Shown here: piece by piece, positions 25,088-32,437 of the stretch
How positions within the stretch are numbered: position 1 is the first letter of the stretch
Layout of the letters: each line of letters starts with the position of its first letter
NCBI GenBank assembly: GCA_965228045.1
Contig: OZ245789.1
Location: 3,534,001-3,598,000 of the forward strand
Direction of reading: 5' to 3'
Source: JANQEU01 sp965228045
Lineage (GTDB): Bacteria; Bacteroidota; Bacteroidia; Cytophagales; Cyclobacteriaceae
DNA: 64,000 bases
Notes under the pieces: model-generated
What the model was told of the DNA's origin: nothing
The model's input: the letters and a program-made list of their open reading frames with translations, nothing else
Database searches by the model: none
Translations under genes and position numbers: made by a program

Positions 25088-26929
25088 ATCGAGTAGACGG
25101 CCGTGAGCCATAAGCCCACGGTGCGCCTCTCACACCACCCAGCGTACGGTTCTCGTACTGGGCGGTTCATTGAATTTCGGGTTGAGTTTTAAGGTAATAG
25201 GAAAGCATCGACTTGTACCCTCGCCTTCTAAGTCTGGACAGTGTAATAGTGGTCCGTAGAATCGGACTTTGAGCCACAAACCAGCCACCTCTACGGGTAC
25301 GACTGTATGCATAGGCTCTATCCTTATCCAAATCTAGCCGGATCAGATTCTTACACTTCCTATCAGGCTTCTTCCAGTGATGCCAGATGCAGTATCTCAG
25401 ACGATTCCTCAGCCATTCGTCTAGTGCTTTGAGTTTGGCTGAAATGTTCGCTAAGCGAAAGTTGTTCACCCATCCTCGCCACACTTCGGCAAGCTGCTGT
25501 AAACGCTCATCGAAACTCATCGGTCTGGTCTTCCTGGAAATGTCCTTCAGTTTGCGCTTGAGGTTTCCCCACGCTTTCTTTGATACTACCAGCTGGTATT
25601 GCCCTTTCATCCCCTTCTTATACACTGCGGCAAAACCGTGCCCCAGCAACTCGAAGTTTACAGGTCTGCGAATGCCTGATTTCTCCCTATTGATAGGTAA
25701 TCGCAATGTGTCCCTAAGGAACTTGTAGATGGCATTACCTATCTCACGGGCTTCTGCTTTTGACTTGGCATAGATGCTGAAGTCATCGGCATAACGGACA
25801 TATCGCAACCCTTTCCTTGCCAACTCCTTATCCAGCTCATCCAGCAGGATATTGGACAGTAGTGGGCTAAGTGGTGATCCTTGCGGCATCCCTTTACGGC
25901 GTTTGTGCAATCTACCCTTTATCCAGATTGGTGCTCTCAGCCATTTGCGGATCAGCCGCAGGGTTGTTGGGCATTTTACCCGTTTGTAGATCAGGTGTAA
26001 CAGCTTCGCATGGTCTACTTCATCGAAGAACCCTTTAAGGTCTATGTCTACAATATCCTGATACCCATTGTTGATGTAGTTCAGGGCTTGGGTCACTGCC
26101 TGTTGGGTGTTCTTTTCCGGCCGAAAACCATAGCTAAATGGCTCAAAGTCTAATTCAAACTTTGTGGCCAATACCTGGCTAACCGCCTGCTGTAACCAGC
26201 GGTCTGTTAAGTGTGGGGATTCCTAGTAATCTAGTCTTCCCATTCCCCTTGGGTATTTCTATCCCAAGGATAGCATTAGGTACATACGTGTGGTTCAGGA
26301 CTTCCGTGATGATCTTCTCACGGTTGGCTTCCAAATGTTTTGGGAGTTCCCTGACTGTCATCCCGTCAATCCCTGCAGCTCCTTTGTTGTTTACCACCTG
26401 TCGGCAGGCCACATAAAGGTTCTTACGTTTTAGTACTTCTGCTATCATAAAACTTAATTCCCTATCCCTCTAAGGACAGGCTCTGATCCTATCCGAATCG
26501 GGACGCAATTCATTGTTCAGTCCTTCCCTGACTTGTGAGTCTTCCATCTCTTTCAATGGCTCGTGGCTGTCAGGTACTACGACTTCTGCTGACTTCTCGA
26601 TCCGCATCTCGTGCGGTCCGAGACCTCCCCGGGTAAGACACTTATCCTTCTACTGACTCCCGCCGTATCTACCAACCGAAGTTTGTTGACCATGTACTTT
26701 ACAGTGATGTGCCTGCTTGTACACTTCGGTTGGCCTCTGTATACGATTCCTGTTCGTCAGTGCCAGTATTTGCAGTCCTGCTTCCCTGCCTGCGGCAGGC
26801 AGGCTTCAGTGCTGACCTCACGGTCAACCACCTTGCAGCTTGCTAGTGACTTCTGTCAACTTCGTCACACGGATCTTTCATCCGCTGGATATTTTGGCTA
26901 TCTTCATAGCCGTGCCATGCCGGGCACAC
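25088..26929 (-). mobile_element. Group IIC intron, copy 1
   Basis: 1842 bp, antisense to the cassette genes. On its own strand it begins GTGTGCCCGGCATGG and ends CTACTCGAT, matching group II ends (GUGYG...AY). Domain V lies at 25134-25168 (ACCGCCCAGTACG...CGTACGCTGGGTGGT) and resembles the Oceanobacillus iheyensis group IIC intron from memory. Domain VI hairpin is at 25101-25121. Borders were set by joining flanks to restore the R'' sequence. The encoded maturase is frameshifted, so it depends on copy 2 in trans. Confidence 0.88.
25167..26448 (-). pseudogene. ltrA: Frameshifted group II intron reverse transcriptase/maturase
   Basis: Near-identical to the copy at 27805-29085 but split: the N-terminal 80 or so residues (from 26448) and the rest (to 25167) are in different frames. 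The cause is at about 26211: copy 1 reads GTTAAGTGTGGGG where copy 2 reads GTTACTGTGGGG, a net +1. Another difference is Cys for Arg in 'PDRKCKN'. The RT motif YADD ('RYADDFSIYA') is intact but out of frame with the start. Confidence 0.9.
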
Positions 26930-27092
26930 ACAGACACTAAAATGAATATGCGAACTGAGTCATTTGAAAGGACAATGCAGAGAGGAAACTTTGGTGCTTT
27001 TAGCAACTGGGACGCATACTCATTTTAGTTGAGCGTTACCTGTCAGCACTGCATGGCGAACAGTAAACATGAATTTTTCGTAACTTTATCTC

Positions 27093-27332
27093 ATGGATGC
27101 TAATATGAATCTTTCTTTCGCTCAAATACTTGAACTGGTTAGGAACTTACCAGGTGAACAGAAGATCAAGATTTCACAAGAACTTGAGAAGGAGACTATT
27201 GGGTCTAAACTGACAGAACTTCTAACTGCATTCCGAACTGACAAAATTTCGATGAATGAGATAACTGCTGAAGTTGAGCAAGTCCGCCAAGACCTTTATG
27301 ACAAACAAACATCGAACAAAGGTCATAATTGA
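27093..27332 (+). CDS. Cassette 6: antitoxin of the PIN toxin
   Basis: 79 aa, charged and helical ('LSFAQILELVRNLPGEQKIK', 'ITAEVEQVRQDLYDKQ'), like short antitoxins paired with COG1569-type PIN proteins. Its 3' end overlaps the PIN gene by 35 bp. Start could also be the second Met (27105). Confidence 0.75.
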   Translation: MDANMNLSFAQILELVRNLPGEQKIKISQELEKETIGSKLTELLTAFRTDKISMNEITAEVEQVRQDLYDKQTSNKGHN

Positions 27333-27723
27333 CACCAACATTTGGATTAGTTATCTAATAGGTATTCAACTCGGTGGACTAACCGAACTCCTATCAACGA
27401 GACAAATTGAACTCGTCCTATCCGAACAACTTTTGACAGAGATTAAGGAAGTAACAGCAAGAAAGAAATTTCGAAAATATTTCGGTGAACATGAGGTGAA
27501 TGAACTCTTAAAACTCATGGAGATTTTAGGAACGAGGTTTGAGGTTATTGAGTATCCCAATATTTGTAGAGATGCCAAGGATAACTTCTTGCTTGGCTTA
27601 ATCAGAGCTTCTCAAGCTGACATACTTGTAACTGGTGACCAAGATCTTCTGGAACTGAACCCCTTCGAAGGAACCGAAATAATCGAGGCGGGCCAACTGT
27701 TGGAGAAAATAGCCGACAGGTAA
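27298..27723 (+). CDS. Cassette 6: PIN-domain toxin (VapC-like ribonuclease)
   Basis: 141 aa from ATG 27298 (MTNKHRTKVIID). PIN acidic residues: Asp in 'VIIDTNIWISYLI', Glu in 'EQLLTEIKEV', Asp in 'CRDAKDNFLLGL' and 'LVTGDQDLLEL'. It would cut RNA until bound by the antitoxin encoded just upstream. The stop TAA straddles the intron border: TA from the cassette's R'' and A from intron 2; without the intron the next base is also A, so the insertion leaves the protein unchanged. Confidence 0.88.
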   Translation: MTNKHRTKVIIDTNIWISYLIGIQLGGLTELLSTRQIELVLSEQLLTEIKEVTARKKFRKYFGEHEVNELLKLMEILGTRFEVIEYPNICRDAKDNFLLGLIRASQADILVTGDQDLLELNPFEGTEIIEAGQLLEKIADR

Positions 27724-29566
27724 TCGAGTAGACGGCCCCACCAGCGATAACTGATGGGGTGCGCCTCTCACACCACCCAGCGTACGGTTCTCGTACTGGG
27801 CGGTTCATTGAATTTCGGGTTGAGTTTTAAGGTAATAGGAAAGCATCGACTTGTACCCTCGCCTTCTAAGTCTGGACAGTGTAATAGTGGTCCGTAGAAT
27901 CGGACTTTGAGCCACAAACCAGCCACCTCTACGGGTACGACTGTATGCATAGGCTCTATCCTTATCCAAATCTAGCCGGATCAGATTCTTACGCTTCCTA
28001 TCAGGCTTCTTCCAGTGATGCCAGATGCAGTATCTCAGACGATTCCTCAGCCATTCGTCTAGTGCTTTGAGTTTGGCTGAAATGTTCGCTAAGCGAAAGT
28101 TGTTCACCCATCCTCGCCACACTTCGGCAAGCTGCTGTAAACGCTCATCGAAACTCATCGGTCTGGTCTTCCTGGAAATGTCCTTCAGTTTGCGCTTGAG
28201 GTTTCCCCACGCTTTCTTTGATACTACCAGCTGGTATTGCCCTTTCATCCCCTTCTTATACACTGCGGCAAAACCGTGCCCCAGCAACTCGAAGTTTACA
28301 GGTCTGCGAATGCCTGATTTCTCCCTATTGATAGGTAATCGCAATGTGTCCCTAAGGAACTTGTAGATGGCATTACCTATCTCACGGGCTTCTGCTTTTG
28401 ACTTGGCATAGATGCTGAAGTCATCGGCATAACGGACATATCGCAACCCTTTCCTTGCCAACTCCTTATCCAGCTCATCCAGCAGGATATTGGACAGTAG
28501 TGGGCTAAGTGGTGATCCTTGCGGCATCCCTTTACGGCGTTTGTGCAATCTACCCTTTATCCAGATTGGTGCTCTCAGCCATTTGCGGATCAGCCGCAGG
28601 GTTGTTGGGCATTTTACCCGTTTGTAGATCAGGTGTAACAGCTTCGCATGGTCTACTTCATCGAAGAACCCTTTAAGGTCTATGTCTACAATATCCTGAT
28701 ACCCATTGTTGATGTAGTTCAGGGCTTGGGTCACTGCCTGTTGGGTGTTCTTTTCCGGCCGAAAACCATAGCTAAATGGCTCAAAGTCTAATTCAAACTT
28801 TGTGGCCAATACCTGGCTAACCGCCTGCTGTAACCAGCGGTCTGTTACTGTGGGGATTCCTAGTAATCTAGTCTTCCCATTCCCCTTGGGTATTTCTATC
28901 CCAAGGATAGCATTAGGTACATACGTGTGGTTCAGGACTTCCGTGATGATCTTCTCACGGTTGGCTTCCAAATGTTTTGGGAGTTCCCTGACTGTCATCC
29001 CGTCAATCCCTGCAGCTCCTTTGTTGTTTACCACCTGTCGGCAGGCCACATAAAGGTTCTTACGTTTTAGTACTTCTGCTATCATAAAACTTAATTCCCT
29101 GTCCCTCTAAGGACAGGCTCTGATCCTATCCGAATCGGGACGCAATTCATTGTTCAGTCCTTCCCTGACTTGTGAGTCTTCCATCTCTTTCAATGGCTCG
29201 TGGCTGTCAGGTACTACGACTTCTGCTGACTTCTCGATCCGCATCTCGTGCGGTCCGAGACCTCCCCGGGTAAGACACTTATCCTTCTACTGACTCCCGC
29301 CGTATCTACCAACCGAAGTTTGTTGACCATGTACTTTACAGTGATGTGCCTGCTTGTACACTTCGGTTGGCCTCTGTATACGATTCCTGTTCGTCAGTGC
29401 CAGTATTTGCAGTCCTGCTTCCCTGCCTGCGGCAGGCAGGCTTCAGTGCTGACCTCACGGTCAACCACCTTGCAGCTTGCTAGTGACTTCTGTCAACTTC
29501 GTCACACGGATCTTTCATCCGCTGGATATTTTGGCTATCTTCATAGCCGTGCCATGCCGGGCACAC
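27723..29566 (-). mobile_element. Group IIC intron, copy 2
   Basis: 1844 bp, almost identical to copy 1, with the same ends and antisense orientation, inserted at the equivalent A^AC point of its host site. Domain V is at 27772-27806, the maturase stop codon abutting it. The domain VI hairpin (27736-27759) differs in sequence from copy 1 but remains self-complementary. The maturase is intact, so this copy may be active. Known group IIC-attC introns insert antisense into attC sites in the same manner. Confidence 0.92.
27805..29085 (-). CDS. ltrA: Group IIC intron reverse transcriptase/maturase, intact
   Basis: 426 aa. RT0-RT7 are visible: 'NNKGAAGIDGMTV', 'IPKGNGKTRLLGIPTVTDR', 'SYGFRPEKNTQQAV', 'VDIDLKGFFDEVDH', 'KGMPQGSPLSPLLSNILLD' and 'YVRYADDFSIYAK' (YADD active site). 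The thumb/maturase domain with 'EVWRGWVNNFRLA' follows; no endonuclease domain, as usual for group IIC. It would splice the intron RNA and copy it into new sites, and could mobilise copy 1. Confidence 0.95.
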   Translation of the reverse strand: MIAEVLKRKNLYVACRQVVNNKGAAGIDGMTVRELPKHLEANREKIITEVLNHTYVPNAILGIEIPKGNGKTRLLGIPTVTDRWLQQAVSQVLATKFELDFEPFSYGFRPEKNTQQAVTQALNYINNGYQDIVDIDLKGFFDEVDHAKLLHLIYKRVKCPTTLRLIRKWLRAPIWIKGRLHKRRKGMPQGSPLSPLLSNILLDELDKELARKGLRYVRYADDFSIYAKSKAEAREIGNAIYKFLRDTLRLPINREKSGIRRPVNFELLGHGFAAVYKKGMKGQYQLVVSKKAWGNLKRKLKDISRKTRPMSFDERLQQLAEVWRGWVNNFRLANISAKLKALDEWLRNRLRYCIWHHWKKPDRKRKNLIRLDLDKDRAYAYSRTRRGGWFVAQSPILRTTITLSRLRRRGYKSMLSYYLKTQPEIQ

Positions 29567-29784
29567 ACATGTGCTATGGCGAATGGCCAAACTGCCTATC
29601 GGATATTTCAATGCAACTCGTCCGTTTCATCTGCTGCCGGGGCAACAGATGTGGAATTTGCCAGAGCAAATCCCGGAGGAGTGGATTAACAGAACGCATG
29701 GCCATTTGAACCGTTGTGAGCTTCAGCAGATTTCACTACTTTAGGTGCTGTTTAGAAAGGATATGGCCACATCGCCATATCTGA

Positions 29785-30843
29785 TCGATATCTATGGTAA
29801 AATCAAGCCATTTCAACTTTTTTAAATACAATTTTATCCTGATAGGGTGTTCCACGTTTGACCACTGCCACGATCCGATGCAATAGTTTGTTTCTGATCG
29901 CATTAAGGATGGTCATTTTACCTTTACCTTCTTCACGTTTTCGTTGATAATATTCCTTTAACTCCGGACAATGTCGAATGGCGCTCATGGCAGCCATGTG
30001 CAAATGATACTTTAAGACTTTGTTAGCAAAACTTGAGGTCCCTGGTGTTCCTTTGATGCTCGAACCACTACTGTACTCAAATGGAGCTACACCACAATAA
30101 CAAGCCAGTTTCTTGCCATCCAACATTCTCGTAAATCCATGAGTGTAAACAATCAGATCTGTGGCCAGCACCTTACCCACACATTTCACTGAGGTAATGA
30201 GTTCATACAGTGCTCGCACCTCTCGGTCCATCTGGATTACTTCCAACATTTTCTCTTCAACTTTCTTCAATGACTTGGCCAATCCTTCCAGGGCCGTCTT
30301 ACTAAGTCGTTTCATCTCCCTGGCTGCCTTTTTATCGAAGTGTTCGGTCTCACTGATGGCCAGTTCCTGACACTGTTTACTTTTCAGTAATCTGGCTCTC
30401 AGGCGCATCAGGTACTGTAATCGCTGCAATGTAGGATGTGTGAGTTTTACCAGCTTGGCCTGATGGTGGTGGACCAAAGCAAATCTGGCAATGCGCTCAG
30501 CATCGATCTTATCACTTTTGCCTCTGACTAAACCAATACTACGCTTGATATGTAGAGAGGACTCCAACCAGACCTTACCACCACGACTTATTAAGTACTT
30601 GACCAGGTTCTGGGTGTAAATACCCATGTGCTCCATGCAAAACAATGTCCTTTCATGATCATCGTTCCCATGTTGTTTCATCCATCTTTTCAGCTTGGTA
30701 TAACCTTCTGAGGTATTTGTCAGGACGGTGGTACATTGACGCTGTGATACCATCTCGATCATGCATACGTCCATACTTTCTTTACTCACATCTATCCCTA
30801 CAATAAAGGGATATATCAATTGTGGAGTTGATTCTTTCTTCAT
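29785..30843 (-). mobile_element. IS110-family element copy 2, probably end-deleted
   Basis: Unrelated in detail to the first IS110 element. On the left, attC 6 sequence stops about 18 bp before the transposase stop codon. On the right, the truncated higB begins at the transposase start codon. Neither side leaves room for a bridge-RNA region, so one end was probably deleted together with the R' of attC 6 and the 5' part of higB. Borders are approximate. Confidence 0.6.
29803..30843 (-). CDS. IS110-family transposase, copy 2
   Basis: 346 aa. DEDD residues in 'FIVGIDVSKESMDVC', 'CMEHMGIYTQNL' and 'GKSDKIDAERIARFA'; the C-terminal part has 'ITSVKCVGKVLATDLIV', 'LACYCGVAPFEYSSGSS' and 'KGTPGTSSFANKVLKYHLHM'. 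The frame is intact, but the lack of flanking non-coding ends suggests it is not mobile by itself. Confidence 0.9.
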   Translation of the reverse strand: MKKESTPQLIYPFIVGIDVSKESMDVCMIEMVSQRQCTTVLTNTSEGYTKLKRWMKQHGNDDHERTLFCMEHMGIYTQNLVKYLISRGGKVWLESSLHIKRSIGLVRGKSDKIDAERIARFALVHHHQAKLVKLTHPTLQRLQYLMRLRARLLKSKQCQELAISETEHFDKKAAREMKRLSKTALEGLAKSLKKVEEKMLEVIQMDREVRALYELITSVKCVGKVLATDLIVYTHGFTRMLDGKKLACYCGVAPFEYSSGSSIKGTPGTSSFANKVLKYHLHMAAMSAIRHCPELKEYYQRKREEGKGKMTILNAIRNKLLHRIVAVVKRGTPYQDKIVFKKVEMA

Positions 30844-30919
30844 TAACGACCAATGGAGAATTATTTTCCTATGGGAAGATGGAAATGCCAGTAAAGTTGA
30901 AATTATTGATTATCACTAA
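30842..30919 (+). pseudogene. higB: higB toxin, C-terminal fragment
   Basis: Reading in phase gives INDQWRIIFLWEDGNASK and ends VEIIDYH-stop, the characteristic last 25 residues of HigB ribosome-dependent mRNA interferases (about 92 aa normally). The first two thirds are missing and are replaced by the IS110 copy 2 transposase. The higA antitoxin follows 3 bp later. Confidence 0.85.
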
Positions 30920-30922
30920 AAA

Positions 30923-31237
30923 ATGAAGAATATGGAAAAGCTACCGAACATACATCCAGGCGAAGTACTATCAGAAGAATTTTTGAAACCATTGGGAATT
31001 TCTGCTTATCGCTTATCCAAGGATTTACATATTCCCCAAACACGAATAAGCGAAATTCTAAAAAAGAATCGACGGATAACTGCAGATACAGCTTTGAGAT
31101 TAAGTAGATACTTCGGAACAACTCCGAAATTCTGGCTAGGGCTCCAAGATGACTTTGATATAGAAGAGGAACTTGGAACCAAGACTGACGAACTAGAATC
31201 AATAGAAAAAGTGACGACAGACCAACAGACGATATAG
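30923..31237 (+). CDS. higA: HigA-type XRE antitoxin, orphaned
   Basis: 104 aa HTH protein: 'IHPGEVLSEEFLKPLGISAY', 'LSKDLHIPQTRISEILKKNR' and 'TPKFWLGLQDDFDIE' are standard HigA motifs. Its toxin is truncated, leaving an orphan DNA-binding antitoxin. Start may be Met4 (MEKLPN). The stop codon lies inside the L'' arm of the next attC-like site. Confidence 0.9.
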   Translation: MKNMEKLPNIHPGEVLSEEFLKPLGISAYRLSKDLHIPQTRISEILKKNRRITADTALRLSRYFGTTPKFWLGLQDDFDIEEELGTKTDELESIEKVTTDQQTI

Positions 31238-31338
31238 CACATATCTCTACTGAGTTACTTGAAATTGAAGTGCAAAACCGAAACTTTAGTGATATTTGAA
31301 AGGCCAGAGGCACGCGCCATATCTAGGCATTGTGTGGA
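31217..31338 (+). repeat. attC-like site 7 (degraded)
   Basis: R''-like GACGACAGACCAAC region (AAC at 31224-31226), L'' GATATAGCAC (31231-31240) pairing with L' GCGCCATATC (31314-31323). The apex aligns with site 5 (ACTGAGTTACTTGAAA, GAAACTTTAGTG). The R' position reads ATTGTGTGG instead of GTTGTGTGG, a mutation that should block recombination. Confidence 0.6.
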
Positions 31339-31351
31339 ATAAAGCACTCTA

Positions 31352-31657
31352 ATGAAAGACCTCTCCCCAGACTATAATTCAACATATATAAGCATTAACC
31401 TAATTGATGAATTAGATTATGTTGTTGGAGGATATGGTCAATCGAATGCGGTTTTCATTTATTCCTTAAATGCTTTTTTAGAGGCATTTATATTTAACAA
31501 CCATTTCTATGTTTCTGGACAGGAAGCATCCCATTTCCAAATTGTATAGAAAGCAATGTTTCCTAATGGCAGGCCAATTCTTGAACTCATTACTAAAACA
31601 AAGAGCGCAATCCCGGTGGAGTTTCAAGAGCTATGGTTGTTCTTGTTCCATTATTAA
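31352..31657 (+). pseudogene. Possible cassette gene with an in-frame stop
   Basis: A 65-codon frame (MKDLSPDYNSTYIS..., 'GYGQSNAVFIYSLNAFLEAF') ends at TAG 31547-31549, but the same frame continues with protein-like sequence 'KAMFPNGRPILELITKTKS' to 31657. This looks like one 101-residue gene broken by a nonsense mutation. No family recognised. It follows the degraded attC 7. Confidence 0.45.
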
Positions 31658-31772
31658 TCCTTACTTCATTGATAGCGTATTTGTGGATTTTGATATTTGG
31701 AGGATATACTGATAGGATTATCTTATTAATATACTATAATGATATACCTTTGTGGTATTAAAATTTGTTGTT

Positions 31773-32003
31773 GTGAAAACAGTATCTTTAAAAATAGATG
31801 ATTCAATTTTCGGTGAGACTGAAAAAATACTTGCTCGGATTAAGAAACCACGGAATCGATATATAAACGAAGCGATTGAATTTTATAATAAAATTCAGCG
31901 TAAAGAGATTCTTGAGAAAAAACTTAAAAAAGAATCTGGATTAGTTAAAGCGGATTCAATGTCCGTGCTAAAAGACTTTGAGGAGATGGATTATGTCGAT
32001 TAA
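31773..32003 (+). CDS. RHH-type antitoxin of the MazF pair
   Basis: 76 aa from GTG 31773 (VKTVSLKIDDSIFGETEKIL), with a ribbon-helix-helix N-terminus and a helical, charged toxin-binding tail. The frame extends to 31752 but without a better start. TACCTTTG at 31745-31752 fits the Bacteroidota -7 box. Overlaps the MazF-like gene by 11 bp. Confidence 0.78.
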   Translation: MKTVSLKIDDSIFGETEKILARIKKPRNRYINEAIEFYNKIQRKEILEKKLKKESGLVKADSMSVLKDFEEMDYVD

Positions 32004-32340
32004 GCAATTTGAAATTTGGATTGCAGATTTAAATCCACAGCTTGGAACTGAACCCGGTAAAACAAGACCAGTTTTGGCGATACAGACAAATCTGCTAAAC
32101 AAGATACCTCACCCATCAACTATTATTTGTCCAATTACAACAAACGTAACAAAGGATTCTGAGATATTAAGAGTGCATCTAAAAAAGGGAACAGCCAATT
32201 TACATCAAGCCTGTGATGTCATGATTGACCAAATTCGTGCGATAGATAATAAACGATTAACAAAAAGACTAGGGATTTTACCTGATGCACTGATTAATAT
32301 AGTGAAAGAAAATATTCAGATTGTACTTGACCTAGAATAA
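31993..32340 (+). CDS. MazF/PemK-family mRNA interferase
   Basis: 115 aa from ATG 31993 (MSIKQFEIWIADLNP). Motifs 'PQLGTEPGKTRPVLAIQ', 'STIICPITTNV' and 'ACDVMIDQIRAIDNKRL' match the PemK/MazF beta-barrel toxins that cut RNA. The overlapping upstream RHH protein is its antitoxin. Confidence 0.92.
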   Translation: MSIKQFEIWIADLNPQLGTEPGKTRPVLAIQTNLLNKIPHPSTIICPITTNVTKDSEILRVHLKKGTANLHQACDVMIDQIRAIDNKRLTKRLGILPDALINIVKENIQIVLDLE

Positions 32341-32437
32341 TGCACGAGACCACAACATCAGCTATAAACAAGCAGGCGAACAATGAAAGACTAAATGATA
32401 ATACTTTTAACAAACAGACAATTACGAAAGCAAACGA

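Larger units (their letters stand above)
25080..27044 (+). repeat. attC-like site 5, R'' split by group IIC intron 1
   Basis: R'' is GCGCTCCA (25080-25087) plus AC at 26930-26931; joined, it is the exact complement of cassette 5's start GTTGGAGCGC. L'' CTAAAATGAATATGCG (26937-26952) pairs 15 of 16 with L' CGCATACTCATTTTAG (27013-27028). R' is GTTACCTGTC at 27035-27044. Its apex is short (about 60 nt) and of a different type from sites 2-4. Confidence 0.85.
27715..29784 (+). repeat. attC-like site 6, split by intron 2 and cut by IS110 copy 2
   Basis: R'' is GACAGGTA (27715-27722) plus AC at 29567-29568; joined it complements the cassette 6 start GTTACCTGTC exactly. L'' ATGGCGAATGGCCA pairs with TGGCCACATCGCCAT near 29764-29783. 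Then the second IS110 copy begins and the expected R' is missing. The apex holds the same block as sites 2-4 (CCGTTGTGAGCTTCAGCAGA). Confidence 0.72.

Noticed and set aside
25387..28366. Plus-strand frames of 113 codons inside both introns (25387-25728, 28025-28366)
   Set aside because: Antisense shadows of the conserved RT gene; identical only because the introns are duplicates.
21352..29784. Repeated blocks suggestive of a CRISPR or tandem repeat array
   Set aside because: Repeats are about 200-240 nt, imperfect, irregularly spaced by genes, and no cas genes are present; they are cassette junctions.
18391..31338. Prophage, conjugative transposon or ordinary genomic island as the explanation for the integrase region
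   Set aside because: No phage structural, relaxase, mobilisation or Tra genes are seen; the cassette-end complementarity is not explained by those elements.
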